DNA from: an uncultured Bacteroidales bacterium
GTDB taxonomy: Bacteria > Bacteroidota > Bacteroidia > Bacteroidales > P3
Length of the DNA: 49,603 nt
NCBI GenBank assembly: GCA_947168515.1
Contig: CAMVMF010000020.1
Span: 1 to 49,603, forward strand
Reading direction: 5' to 3'
Every line of letters starts with the position of its first letter. The first letter of the stretch is position 1. The notes under the pieces are model-generated. The model was not told the origin of the DNA and made no database searches. It saw nothing but the letters and a program-made list of their open reading frames with translations. The translations under genes were made by a program, and so were the position numbers. Shown here piece by piece: positions 36,696 to 44,680 of the stretch.

Positions 36696-37112
36696 ATGAT
36701 TAGCAAGAAACGTAGTTTATTACTCATTTTGTTGGCTGTTACGCCACTTTTGTTCCTTAGCTGCAACAATGCCCAGACCGCGGAGGAACCCATATTTGAC
36801 ACCGCAGTGCTCAGCGAACCCGAGCCCGAACCCGAACCAGAGCCTGAGCCCGAAATAGTCGAAGAGCCTGTCAAGCCTGCTCCGGCCGCACGCAAGGTCG
36901 CTCGCAAGGAACCCGCCAAGGAGGAAGTGCTGTACATCTCCGGCCACGGCGCCAACGGCCGCGTTTGGGGCCACATCACCATGAAAGGCGACAAGGGCAC
37001 CGGCAGCGTCACCGACGAGCACGAGAACGCCCTCGCCGTCACTTGCACCCGCCAGGGCGAGGAGCTCATCTGCTACGACCAGAACAGCCGCCAGTACATT
37101 TTCAGACTCTAA
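36696..37112 (+). CDS. Lipoprotein with Glu-Pro repeat spacer
   Basis: 138 residues. The signal peptide ends in the lipobox LLFLSC (Cys about 23). It is followed by a rigid EP repeat (SEPEPEPEPEPEPEIVEEP), then a lysine/alanine/proline linker, and a small C-terminal domain of about 60 residues (VLYISGHGANGRVWGHITMKG, then CTRQGEELICYDQNSRQYIFRL). The C-terminal part reads as a beta-sheet module; I do not recognise it. The EP spacer suggests a domain held away from the membrane, as in TonB-like or peptidoglycan-spanning lipoproteins. An imperfect CCACTG/CAGTGG hairpin follows at 37117-37138. Confidence 0.75.
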   Translation: MISKKRSLLLILLAVTPLLFLSCNNAQTAEEPIFDTAVLSEPEPEPEPEPEPEIVEEPVKPAPAARKVARKEPAKEEVLYISGHGANGRVWGHITMKGDKGTGSVTDEHENALAVTCTRQGEELICYDQNSRQYIFRL

Positions 37113-37830
37113 ACAGCCACTGGTCCCACATACAGTGGCCCGTCTATTGTCCACGTGGTTGGGAATGATTGGAGAGCGATTGTCCATAGTGTGGGAAACG
37201 CCACACCTGTAATACCGGAAAGACAGCAACGGAGAAAACACTTCTCTGGCCTATGTTTACATACAGCAGGACAGGTTCCAAGGGGCAGTTCTCGCCTTTC
37301 TCTCAGTAGAAAAAAGCAGGCAAAGCTAGCCGGAAACGTAAAAGCATGGAGCAATGGGAAATAAGGGCACGAATAGGAAGAGGCCTATTCTAAAGTTATT
37401 GCAACGGACAGGACCCCATCTATGTTACTTTTACACCCTATTGCAGCCTACTCTCTTCCGGCCTTTTCAAGTTTTTCCTCACACGGCAGCCCCCATCCCA
37501 CCCCTATCTCTCCAAGCCATTTGGGGGATCCGGAACATCGATAACCCGGCTGTCAACCATCTTTGGACAGGACATCTTGCAAGGCTTCTGAACTACAGGC
37601 TCGTTTCCGCACCCAACCAGACAGCCCCAGCCTGAGACCCATTGGCCGCTACAACTCAACAACAAATCAATCACCTTTTCACCTCCAAGAGCACAACAGC
37701 CTTTACTCAGCAAAAGACAGCATACGGCAGAAGACAGCAAGCACCTCAAACAATGAGCCTCTAGGACACACGTTTGCCAACCCCTTGCACACATTTTTGA
37801 AATTAATTTAATAAGGAATAATATATTACC
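37113..37830. other. Gene-free interval before transketolase
   Basis: 718 bp at ordinary GC content. Short frames are present on both strands, but none has a plausible start, signal peptide, family motif or conserved composition. A hairpin at 37117-37138 probably ends the lipoprotein transcript. No TAnnTTTG box is evident near the transketolase start. It may hold a decayed gene. Confidence 0.5.
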
Positions 37831-38679
37831 ATGAAATCAACAAAAGAACTTCAGACCATCGCCACGCAGGTGCGTCGCGATATCCTTCGTATGACCACCG
37901 CCGCCAAGTCGGGTCACCCAGGCGGCTCCCTCGGCACCGCCGACTGGATGACTGCCATGCAGTTCAACATCATGAACCACGACCCCGAACACTTCACCAT
38001 GGACGGACAGGGGCAGGATATGCTCTTTGTGTCGCAAGGCCACATCACCCCAGTGATTTACAGCACTATGGCACGCCGCGGCTATTTCCCCGTCAACGAG
38101 CTGAACACCTTCCGCCAGTTTGGCACCCGCCTGCAGGGCCACCCCTCCACCGAACACGGTCTGCCGGGCATACGCATGGCCAGCGGCTCGCTGGGACAAG
38201 GCCTTAGCGTGGGCATCGGTGCCGCACTGGGCAAGAAGATGACCGGCGACCCCAACCTGGTCTACACCCTCCACGGCGACGGCGAACTGCAGGAAGGGCA
38301 GATTTGGGAGGCCGTCATGTTTGCCGGCGCCAAACATGTGGACAACCTCATCTCCACCATCGACTACAACCACCAGCAGATTGACGGCACCACACAGCAG
38401 GTGATGGACCTCGGCGACCTCAAGGCCAAGTTCGAAGCCTTCATGTGGACCGTGGTGGTCATCGAGAACGGCAACGACATGCAGCAGGTGCTGGACGGCA
38501 TGGCCAAGGCCAAGTCGCTCACCGGCAAGGGCAGCCCCGTGGTGGTCATCCTCACCACCGAGATGGGCTACGGCGTGGACTTCATGCAGGGCACCAACAA
38601 ATACCACGGCTCCGTGCTCTCCACCGACGACCTGCCCAAGGCCTTGGCGCAGTTGGAAGAGACCCTCGGCGATTTCTAA
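37831..38679 (+). CDS. Transketolase, N-terminal (thiamine-binding) subunit
   Basis: 282 residues, corresponding to the first half of a full-length transketolase. The ThDP-binding GDGELQEGQIWEA...IDYNHQQIDG is intact, as are the His residues in KSGHPGGSLG, SQGHITPVIYS and the GHPS loop. With the C-terminal subunit at 41623-42576 it would form the enzyme that interconverts xylulose 5-P, ribose 5-P, sedoheptulose 7-P and glyceraldehyde 3-P, linking the xylose operon to central metabolism. The two halves are separated by about 2.9 kb and three other genes. Confidence 0.95.
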   Translation: MKSTKELQTIATQVRRDILRMTTAAKSGHPGGSLGTADWMTAMQFNIMNHDPEHFTMDGQGQDMLFVSQGHITPVIYSTMARRGYFPVNELNTFRQFGTRLQGHPSTEHGLPGIRMASGSLGQGLSVGIGAALGKKMTGDPNLVYTLHGDGELQEGQIWEAVMFAGAKHVDNLISTIDYNHQQIDGTTQQVMDLGDLKAKFEAFMWTVVVIENGNDMQQVLDGMAKAKSLTGKGSPVVVILTTEMGYGVDFMQGTNKYHGSVLSTDDLPKALAQLEETLGDF

Positions 38680-38696
38680 CCTCCCACTATAGGACA

Positions 38697-40076
38697 TTGA
38701 GAAGACTAGCATTCATAGCACTTCTACTGGTAGGCCTCGGCCTAACTGCCGAGGCCCAGAAACCATCCGCAGCACTCGACCGAACCCGAGTGCTGCTCAT
38801 TCTCGACTGCTCGCAAAGCATGTGGGACAAGTGGCAGAGCGATGCCAAAATAAAGGTGACCCAGAAGGTGCTGCTGCGCCTGCTGGACAGCATCGACAAC
38901 CAGCCCGACATAGAGGTGGCCCTGCGCGTTTACGGACACCTCAACAAAGAGGCCTACAGCACCACGCTGGAGGTGCCCTTCTCCCCACAGAACCACTACC
39001 GCCTGCAAAGCAAGATCAAGACCTTGGTGCCGCAGGGCGACTGCGCGGCGGCTTCGGCCCTGAACAACTCGCTGGGCGACTTCCCCCACGACCGCCACGC
39101 GCGCAACATCATCCTTATCATCACCGATGGCCTAGACGACTGCGAGGGGAGCATCTGCGACGTGGCACAGCGGGTGCAGCGCAGCGGCACCGTGGTGCAG
39201 ACGTTCATTGTGGGCATAGGCAACCACGACGACTTCAAACATGAGCCCGACTGCGCCGGGCAGTTCACCTTCATGGAAGACGAAGAGCATTTCGATGCAA
39301 AAATGCGCCAACTCTTCTACCTCTCCGGCCAAAAGTCGCAGGTGATTTTCCGGCTGACCGACTCGAGCCACAAACCCTTCGAGGTGGAGGTGCCCATAGT
39401 CTTCTACGACCATTTCACCCACACGGTCCGCTATTCTACTATTTATCGCCACAATACCGAAAACCCGCCCGACACCCTCAGCCTCGACCCCCTTTCCTCC
39501 TACGACATTACGTTTTTCACCCAACCGCCAATCCGGCTATACAATTATCGATTCGCTCAGTTTCAACACCTAGAGGTTCCCGCCCCCATGGGCAGCCTTC
39601 GACTCTACCAAGACACTAAGCGGACCACAGACCAGCCCTCCAGCTATGAGGTGCTGGTGCGGCAGCACGACAGCACCCGGCTGCTGTCCACCCAACCCTT
39701 GGGAGCCCGCCGGAACTACCTGGTTGGACGCTACGACATCGAGGTGCTCTCCGTCCCTCCGATCCACCTCTCCAATGTGGCCGTGCGCGAAGGGGCTGCC
39801 ACAGAACTGTCGATTCCCCTTCCCGGACAGTTGGCCCTGAACAAGCCCAAGGTGAATTGCACGGGCAGCATTTTTGTCTCGCGCAACGGAACGTTGCAAT
39901 GGGTCTGCGACTTGGACCCCAGTGCTCCCTCGGAGCGCATCACGCTTATGCCCGGAGAATACTACGTAGTGCTCAAACCCCTAAAGCCTACCGACGGCAG
40001 TACTACCAGTATGGCTCAATTCACCATCACCGCAGCCAAACAGACCTCGGTGGACTTGGAGAAAGGAAACCGCTAA
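38697..40076 (+). CDS. Exported von Willebrand factor A-domain protein
   Basis: 459 residues. The frame is open far upstream into the transketolase gene. The real start is most likely the TTG at 38697, which begins a signal peptide (RRLAFIALLLVGLGLTAEAQ), 17 bp after the transketolase stop. The VWA domain (about 30-200) has a complete MIDAS: DCSQSMW (DxSxS), a Thr in the middle and ITDGLDDCEG. The C-terminal 250 residues are beta-rich with three carboxypeptidase-regulatory-like segments (LPGQLALNKP, MPGEYYVVLKP). Probably a periplasmic or surface adhesion/assembly protein binding a divalent cation. It is translationally close to transketolase but has no evident metabolic link. Confidence 0.85.
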   Translation: MRRLAFIALLLVGLGLTAEAQKPSAALDRTRVLLILDCSQSMWDKWQSDAKIKVTQKVLLRLLDSIDNQPDIEVALRVYGHLNKEAYSTTLEVPFSPQNHYRLQSKIKTLVPQGDCAAASALNNSLGDFPHDRHARNIILIITDGLDDCEGSICDVAQRVQRSGTVVQTFIVGIGNHDDFKHEPDCAGQFTFMEDEEHFDAKMRQLFYLSGQKSQVIFRLTDSSHKPFEVEVPIVFYDHFTHTVRYSTIYRHNTENPPDTLSLDPLSSYDITFFTQPPIRLYNYRFAQFQHLEVPAPMGSLRLYQDTKRTTDQPSSYEVLVRQHDSTRLLSTQPLGARRNYLVGRYDIEVLSVPPIHLSNVAVREGAATELSIPLPGQLALNKPKVNCTGSIFVSRNGTLQWVCDLDPSAPSERITLMPGEYYVVLKPLKPTDGSTTSMAQFTITAAKQTSVDLEKGNR

Positions 40077-40096
40077 CACCTTAATTACATTATTAT

Positions 40097-40780
40097 ATGG
40101 ACACCAACACCCTTAAAACAATCCGCCGAGCAACAGGCATCACGGCACTTGTGCTGTGGGCCTTGGCCCTGGTGCCGGGGCTAGTGCTGCCCGAGGGTGT
40201 CCGTCCTGTGTGGCAGTTAGACACATGGGCCACGCTGTTTGCCCTGATTCTGACGGTAGTTTACGCCATACTGCTGATGGTCCATTTTGCCCATGCCCGG
40301 CATTGGGCAGTGAGGGTGGCGGCACTATTGGTCCTCACTGGGGTTATCTGCGTTTGCGCTTTCGGCATCTTCCTGACCTTCCTCTTTGACGTGGCGGACA
40401 AGCATGTTTGGGGCAACAATGAGTATGTCGTTTATTACGAATCCTTCTTCTTCATCGACGACCCCTACGAGGAGTATGTGCTATACCAGCGCGACGGACT
40501 TTTGGACCGACGGCTTTATGCCTTCAGCGACGGCGGGCTGGGACGGCCTTTTGTGCTGGGGGACGACAACTTGTATAGAGTGTACGATGTGGACTACACG
40601 TTCTACAAGGATTTGAACCTCATCGAATGCAACGCCGACATCAATCCCGGCTGGCAGGATTTCGATACTACGCATGTAAGGTATTTCTACCGACTTGAGG
40701 ATGGGCAGCGATATGACGACAGCCTTACCGACTCGCTTGTGCGCCTGACATCAGAGGGACGTTCAACCAACCCGTTGTAG
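40097..40780 (+). CDS. Membrane protein of unknown function, probably interrupted by an amber stop
   Basis: 227 residues, with three membrane segments (about 13-31, 43-65, 73-97) and an extracytoplasmic tail containing three YxLYQRDG/LYAFSDGG-like beta motifs. No family recognised. The stop at 40778-40780 is TAG. The same frame then continues for another 42 codons (HYEETDSHGKLETIRTITYF...FDKQE) to a TAA at 40907-40909, with protein-like composition and no interruption. Either the stop is a recent nonsense mutation or it is read through. The gene follows the VWA gene by 20 bp and probably belongs with it. Confidence 0.65.
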   Translation: MDTNTLKTIRRATGITALVLWALALVPGLVLPEGVRPVWQLDTWATLFALILTVVYAILLMVHFAHARHWAVRVAALLVLTGVICVCAFGIFLTFLFDVADKHVWGNNEYVVYYESFFFIDDPYEEYVLYQRDGLLDRRLYAFSDGGLGRPFVLGDDNLYRVYDVDYTFYKDLNLIECNADINPGWQDFDTTHVRYFYRLEDGQRYDDSLTDSLVRLTSEGRSTNPL

Positions 40781-40923
40781 CACTATGAAGAGACTGATTC
40801 CCATGGCAAACTTGAGACCATACGGACGATTACCTATTTCGATTCCGATGTGAGTGTTCTCAGCAAAAACAGATTTGAAAGTGAGGATGATTTCGACAAA
40901 CAAGAATAACTCATAAGACATAT

Positions 40924-41541
40924 ATGGACAACAGGGACTTTATACGGCAAGACAATAACTATCGCACGTTGTTGGCGTTCCGCAAGGCGGAGTGCATCTA
41001 CGACGTGACGTATTTCTTTGCCAACAAGTTCTTGAGCAGGGGTGACCGCACGATAGACCAGATGGTGCAGGCGGCGCGGAGCGGCAAGCAGAACCTAGCA
41101 GAAGGGAATATCGACGGGGTGACCTCCAAAGAGATGGAGATAAAGCTCACCAACGTCAACCGGGCCTCGCTGCATGAGCTACTGCTGGACTACGAGGACT
41201 ACCTGCGGGTGCGAGGCCTGGAGCAGTGGCCCTACGACGACCCGCGCTGTGTGCAGACGCGTGCTTTCTGCAGGAAGCACCTGGACTCTGCGGTGTATCG
41301 GGAGAAGATAAAAGAACGCTCCGATGAGACCATCGCCAACATCGCCATCACGCTGATACACCAATGCGATGTGCTGATACGCGGCCTGATAGAATGGCAG
41401 AAACGCAACTTCCTCGAGAACGGAGGAATCAAAGAAGAAATGTACAAAGCAAGAAAAGCATATAGAGATAGCAATGGACAGAATGGGCAGAATGGACAGA
41501 ATGGGTCTAATGGGCAGAATGGGTCTAATGGGCCAAAGTAA
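40924..41541 (+). CDS. Four-helix-bundle protein (S23/IVS-type) with suffix domain and Asn-Gly repeat tail
   Basis: 205 residues. The first 120 residues have the S23-type four-helix pattern (YRTLLAFRKAECIYDVTYFF, QMVQAARSGKQNLAEG, LHELLLDYEDYLR), as in intervening-sequence and diversity-generating-element accessory proteins. A helical suffix (about 125-180) follows, then a tail of NGQ/NGS units encoded by 9-bp tandem repeats. Such proteins are thought to bind nucleic acid; the role here is unknown. It is isolated between the two transketolase subunits. Confidence 0.8.
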   Translation: MDNRDFIRQDNNYRTLLAFRKAECIYDVTYFFANKFLSRGDRTIDQMVQAARSGKQNLAEGNIDGVTSKEMEIKLTNVNRASLHELLLDYEDYLRVRGLEQWPYDDPRCVQTRAFCRKHLDSAVYREKIKERSDETIANIAITLIHQCDVLIRGLIEWQKRNFLENGGIKEEMYKARKAYRDSNGQNGQNGQNGSNGQNGSNGPK

Positions 41542-41590
41542 CAATTCTCCCATTAAACCCATTAAACCCATAAAACCCATTAACCCCATA
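41472..41590. repeat. Facing 9-bp tandem repeats (AATGGGCAG / CCCATTAAA)
   Basis: Inside the end of the four-helix gene (41472-41537) AATGG(G/A)CAG-type units repeat seven times. 12 bp later, outside the gene (41550-41590), CCCATTAAA/CCCATAAAA units repeat four to five times. AATGGG and CCCATT are reverse complements, so the two arrays face each other and can form a large imperfect hairpin just upstream of the transketolase C-subunit gene. Confidence 0.8.
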
Positions 41591-41622
41591 AAAAGATAAA
41601 AACAATAAAAACAACAAATATT

Positions 41623-42576
41623 ATGACCCACTACGAAAAACAATCAATGAAAGAACTGCGCGCCGGTATGGGCGAAGGCCTTGTGGAAGCCGGCAAGCGC
41701 AATGAGAATGTCGTCGCGCTGAGCGCCGACGTTAAAGGCAGCGTCAAGATGGACGGCTTCGCCAAGGAGTTCCCCGACCGCTTCATCCAGTGCGGCATCG
41801 CCGAAGCCAATATGGTCGGCATCGCCGCCGGTCTGAGCCTCTGCGGCAAGGTGCCCTTCATCGGGGGCTTCGCCGAGTTCGTCACCGGCCGCGTCTACGA
41901 CCAGATCCGCCAGGTCGTGGCCTACAGCAACAAGAACGTGAAGATCTGCGGCTCGCACGCCGGCATCTCGCTCGGCGAGGACGGCGCCACCCACCAGACG
42001 ATGGAGGACATCGCCCTGATGAAGGCCCTGCCCAACATGACCGTCCTGGTGCCCGCCGACTTCAACCAGGCCAAGGCCGCCACGCTGGCCGCCGCCGAGC
42101 ACGTCGGACCCGTCTACCTGCGCCTCGGCCGCACGAAGATGCCCTGCTTCCTGCCGGAGAATGAGAAGTTCGAGATCGGCAAAGCCCAGCTGCTGAGCGA
42201 GGGCAAGGACGTGACCCTCTTCGCCTGCGGCCACCTTGTGTGGGAAGCCCTGCAGGCCGCCGAAATGCTCGAGAAGGTCGGCATCAGCTGCGAAGTCATC
42301 AACATCCACACCATCAAGCCGCTCGACGTGGAGGCCATCGTGGCCAGCGCCCGCAAGACCGGCGCCGTCGTCACCTGCGAGGAGCACCTCTTCAACGGCG
42401 GCCTCGGCGACAGCGTGGCCCAGACCCTCGCCCTCCATTGCCCCACACCGATGGAGTACGTAGCCGTGGACGACAAGTTTGGCGAGAGCGGCACCCCCGA
42501 CGAGATGCTCACCAACTACCACCTCCGCGCCGCCGACATCGTCGAGAAGGTGCACGCGGTGCTGAAACGCAAATAA
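41623..42576 (+). CDS. Transketolase, C-terminal subunit
   Basis: 317 residues, corresponding to the pyrimidine-binding and C-terminal domains. The catalytic Glu is in RFIQCGIAEANMVGIAAGLS. The phosphate- and ThDP-contact regions GSHAGISLGEDGATHQTMEDI and RLGRTKMP, and the C-terminal domain LFACGHLVWEAL and EEHLFNGGLGDSVAQTLA, are all present. Its partner subunit is at 37831-38679. An A-rich leader (AAAACAATAAAAACAACAAAT) stands just before the ATG, as before many genes in the following array. GC content is higher than in the intervening genes. Confidence 0.95.
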   Translation: MTHYEKQSMKELRAGMGEGLVEAGKRNENVVALSADVKGSVKMDGFAKEFPDRFIQCGIAEANMVGIAAGLSLCGKVPFIGGFAEFVTGRVYDQIRQVVAYSNKNVKICGSHAGISLGEDGATHQTMEDIALMKALPNMTVLVPADFNQAKAATLAAAEHVGPVYLRLGRTKMPCFLPENEKFEIGKAQLLSEGKDVTLFACGHLVWEALQAAEMLEKVGISCEVINIHTIKPLDVEAIVASARKTGAVVTCEEHLFNGGLGDSVAQTLALHCPTPMEYVAVDDKFGESGTPDEMLTNYHLRAADIVEKVHAVLKRK

Positions 42577-42584
42577 ATCGCCTT

Positions 42585-42754
42585 GCCGCTGCGCGGCAGG
42601 GAGCTGCGGAAGTCGAGAGCATAGCCACGCTTGCGTGGGCTATGCCGAGATGAAGCAGCGAAGACGAAGTCAAATCTCGTAGATCTTGTAGATTATTCTC
42701 GCTTGCGCGGATTGTTGCTGCGTCAGCAAATAATCCACAAGATCTATAGGATTT
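42585..42754. repeat. Cluster of three hairpins (REP/MITE-like) after transketolase
   Basis: First, TGCCGC-TGC-GCGGCA near 42585. Second, GCATAGCC (42619-42626) with GGCTATGC (42638-42645). Third, a large inverted repeat with arms 42672-42697 and 42729-42754, whose inner 18 nt (TAGATCTTGTAGATTATT) match the other arm with one mismatch. No coding frame; it fills the gap to the zinc-ribbon gene. Confidence 0.75.
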
Positions 42755-42807
42755 CGCGAGCATAGCGAACAAAAGAACAAAAAGACCAACAAAAAAAAAC
42801 AACAAAT

Positions 42808-43080
42808 ATGGACAATCCTTTCCCTAAAATCCAGCATTTCTGCCAGAGTTGCGGCATGCCGCTGAGCGACGAGGTCGTGAGCGACAATCCCGAATACTGC
42901 AAGTACTGCCACGCCGACGGCCACTTCACGCAGGACTGCACCATGGACGAGATGATAGAGGTCTGCGTGCAGTTCCTCGACGAGTTCAACAAGAACACCG
43001 GCCAGCACCTCACCGCCGACGAGTACCGCGAGGGACTGCGGCAGTACTTCCCCACGCTCAAGCGATGGCGCAAAGAGTAG
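42808..43080 (+). CDS. Small zinc-ribbon protein
   Basis: 90 residues. CQSCGMPLSDE and YCKYCHADGHF give a CxxC...CxxC ribbon at about residues 12-36, with an additional Cys at DCTMDEM. It matches the short putative zinc-ribbon family of anaerobic bacteria. The C-terminal half is helical (EVCVQFLDEFNKNTGQHLTADEYREGL). Cytosolic; no known function, possibly nucleic-acid or protein binding. It is the first gene of the small-gene series; a GAGGCC/GGCCTC hairpin follows at 43096-43124. Confidence 0.8.
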   Translation: MDNPFPKIQHFCQSCGMPLSDEVVSDNPEYCKYCHADGHFTQDCTMDEMIEVCVQFLDEFNKNTGQHLTADEYREGLRQYFPTLKRWRKE

Positions 43081-43125
43081 CCTGCGGTGGACGTTGAGGC
43101 CCCGCGCCTCCGGCGCAAGGCCTCA

Positions 43126-43263
43126 ACAAACCACGGCGGGAAACCGAAGTTCAACCAATAATATATAATGTATATGAAGAAAGCATTTTTAACCCTCGCG
43201 GTGTTGTGCGCCGTGGCGATGATGGTCGCCTGCAAGGGCGGGGCAGCAAACGAGACCGCAGCC
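43126..43263 (+). repeat. Duplicated leader plus lipoprotein signal sequence, copy 1
   Basis: About 135 bp covering the upstream junction, ribosome entry region and first 30 codons of the lipoprotein gene at 43168. It is repeated at 44104-44240 with about ten substitutions and no gaps. Identity ends within a few codons of the lipidated Cys region. Confidence 0.85.
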
Positions 43264-43689
43264 GACAGCATTATCGGAATTGAGAGCACCGACACCCTAC
43301 ATAGCAAAGGCGGATTAGAACACGACTGGCAACTGCTGTTGCTTGGCGAGTGGAAAGTGGTTCGGTTGGACAGGAGGATTATCACCTCCGAGAAAGAACG
43401 GAACGATACTGTTGTGCCTAATCTTATATGGCGTTTTGACGATGACGGCTTTTATTATGAAACCGCGTGGCACCAAGGCGACACGAATACCTATCAATAC
43501 GGATACACCCTGCGAAATGACAGCATAATGATCAGGGAGGATTCCGAACAACAGAATCCATGGCTCAGGATAGACATGCTTTCGCAAGAAAGCATGGTGC
43601 TTACCAATGTCGACCCATCCGAACACGATACCATCGTAACCACACTGACCCTAAAACGAATCCCGATGCATATACATTTTAAAAGTTGA
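43168..43689 (+). CDS. Lipoprotein, lipocalin-like mature domain
   Basis: 173 residues starting MYMKKAFLTLAVLCAVAMM, with lipobox MMVAC (Cys about 22). ATG 43168 and 43174 are both possible starts. The mature part contains LLGEWKVVRLDRRIIT, a GxW start typical of lipocalin-like folds, then IWRFDDDGFYYETAWHQG and the strand series YGYTLRNDSIMIREDSE and LTNVDPSEHDTIVTTLTLKRI. A small-molecule or peptide-binding periplasmic lipoprotein is likely. Its leader and signal peptide are the same as those of 44145-44654, but the mature sequences are unrelated. Confidence 0.75.
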   Translation: MYMKKAFLTLAVLCAVAMMVACKGGAANETAADSIIGIESTDTLHSKGGLEHDWQLLLLGEWKVVRLDRRIITSEKERNDTVVPNLIWRFDDDGFYYETAWHQGDTNTYQYGYTLRNDSIMIREDSEQQNPWLRIDMLSQESMVLTNVDPSEHDTIVTTLTLKRIPMHIHFKS

Positions 43690-43738
43690 AACAAAAGAAA
43701 TAACAAGTGCAATAATAATAATCAAAAAATAAATCGCT

Positions 43739-44080
43739 ATGAGACAACCAGCATTTACACTTCTATTGCCACTTATCTTGCTGCTGACATCGTGTGGCAA
43801 GGATTATGACTATGAAATAGTTGTTGATGAGCAGATTGTTTTAAACTTTGAAACGTCAGGTATGGGAAGCGGATATTCTTGGCAATGGGAGAAAAAAGAT
43901 GACATTTTAGACACAATCGGATGGGAATTCATCCCATATGAATTTCCAACAGGACCAGGAGTGGAACGATGGACATTTGTTGGCAAGCGCAAAGGAACAA
44001 CACGGATTAAAATGATATATAAACGTCCTTGGGAGACTGAAATCATTGACAAGAGAGAATATAATTTAAAAGTACGATAG
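43739..44080 (+). CDS. Chagasin-like (I42 family) cysteine-protease inhibitor, lipoprotein
   Basis: 113 residues, with signal peptide and lipobox LLLTSC (Cys about 19). All three inhibitory loops of the chagasin family have counterparts: GMGSGYSWQW in place of NPTTGYxW, GPGVERWTF in place of GxGGxxxxxF, and YKRPWE as the RPW loop. The length fits the family. It should block papain-type cysteine proteases at the cell surface. Within the window, a papain-fold enzyme is encoded at 7002-8228, though no direct link is shown. It sits between the two lipoprotein genes that share a duplicated leader. Confidence 0.7.
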   Translation: MRQPAFTLLLPLILLLTSCGKDYDYEIVVDEQIVLNFETSGMGSGYSWQWEKKDDILDTIGWEFIPYEFPTGPGVERWTFVGKRKGTTRIKMIYKRPWETEIIDKREYNLKVR

Positions 44081-44103
44081 TAGTCGGATTCACGGTCCCC
44101 CAG

Positions 44104-44240
44104 CAAACCCCGGCGGAAAACCGAAGTTTAACCAATAATATATAATGTATATGAAGAAAGCATTTTTAACCCTCGCGGTGCTGTGCGCCGTGGCGATGAT
44201 GGCCGGATGCAAGAGCGGGACGGCAAACGAGACCGCAGGA
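44104..44240 (+). repeat. Duplicated leader plus lipoprotein signal sequence, copy 2
   Basis: Direct repeat of 43126-43263, running from the CGGCGG junction through the first 30 or so codons of the gene at 44145. Confidence 0.85.
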
Positions 44241-44654
44241 GATACCTCTTTCAAGGGTATTGTTTCCGTCGGCGACACCGTATCTCAATATCGAGAGACG
44301 GCGGATGTGTATGTGGACGGAGAACAGACAGAATATGTTTTTATATTCCGTTCCAAAGAATGTTGGGAAAGAATGCTGCACGACGTGGAGAACGACTCCG
44401 CGGCACTGGAAGGCTTCTATGTTGCGGCGGACGACTGGGGGTATTACTATTATGAGTGCGGCCAAAAACTGGAAAAGATGGGTGTTAAATATCACAAGAC
44501 CTCGGCGGACAAAAAGATATTTTGTCAAGGCGACATTGCTTTCATCCCCCAGGACAGTTGTACAAGTGGGGTGCTCATCGTCAAGCCGGGTTGCCAATTC
44601 GAGTTCGTGGACCTTATGGATTTCCTGTACGGACAAGAATATTCGGAACAATAA
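44145..44654 (+). CDS. Lipoprotein of unknown function with copied signal peptide
   Basis: 169 residues, again starting MYMKKAFLTLAVLCAVAMM, with lipobox MMAGC. After the shared ANETA stretch the mature sequence diverges completely from 43168-43689. It has DTVSQYRETADVYVDGEQTEY, then CWERMLHDVENDSAALEGFYVAADDW and a C-terminus rich in Phe/Cys. No family recognised. The A-rich leader of the next gene begins right after the stop. Confidence 0.7.
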   Translation: MYMKKAFLTLAVLCAVAMMAGCKSGTANETAGDTSFKGIVSVGDTVSQYRETADVYVDGEQTEYVFIFRSKECWERMLHDVENDSAALEGFYVAADDWGYYYYECGQKLEKMGVKYHKTSADKKIFCQGDIAFIPQDSCTSGVLIVKPGCQFEFVDLMDFLYGQEYSEQ

Positions 44655-44680
44655 TAATTCACCTATAAAACAAAAACATT

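Noticed and set aside
38445..38696. VWA protein start inside the transketolase gene
   Set aside because: That region is the second frame of transketolase. The signal peptide begins at TTG 38697.
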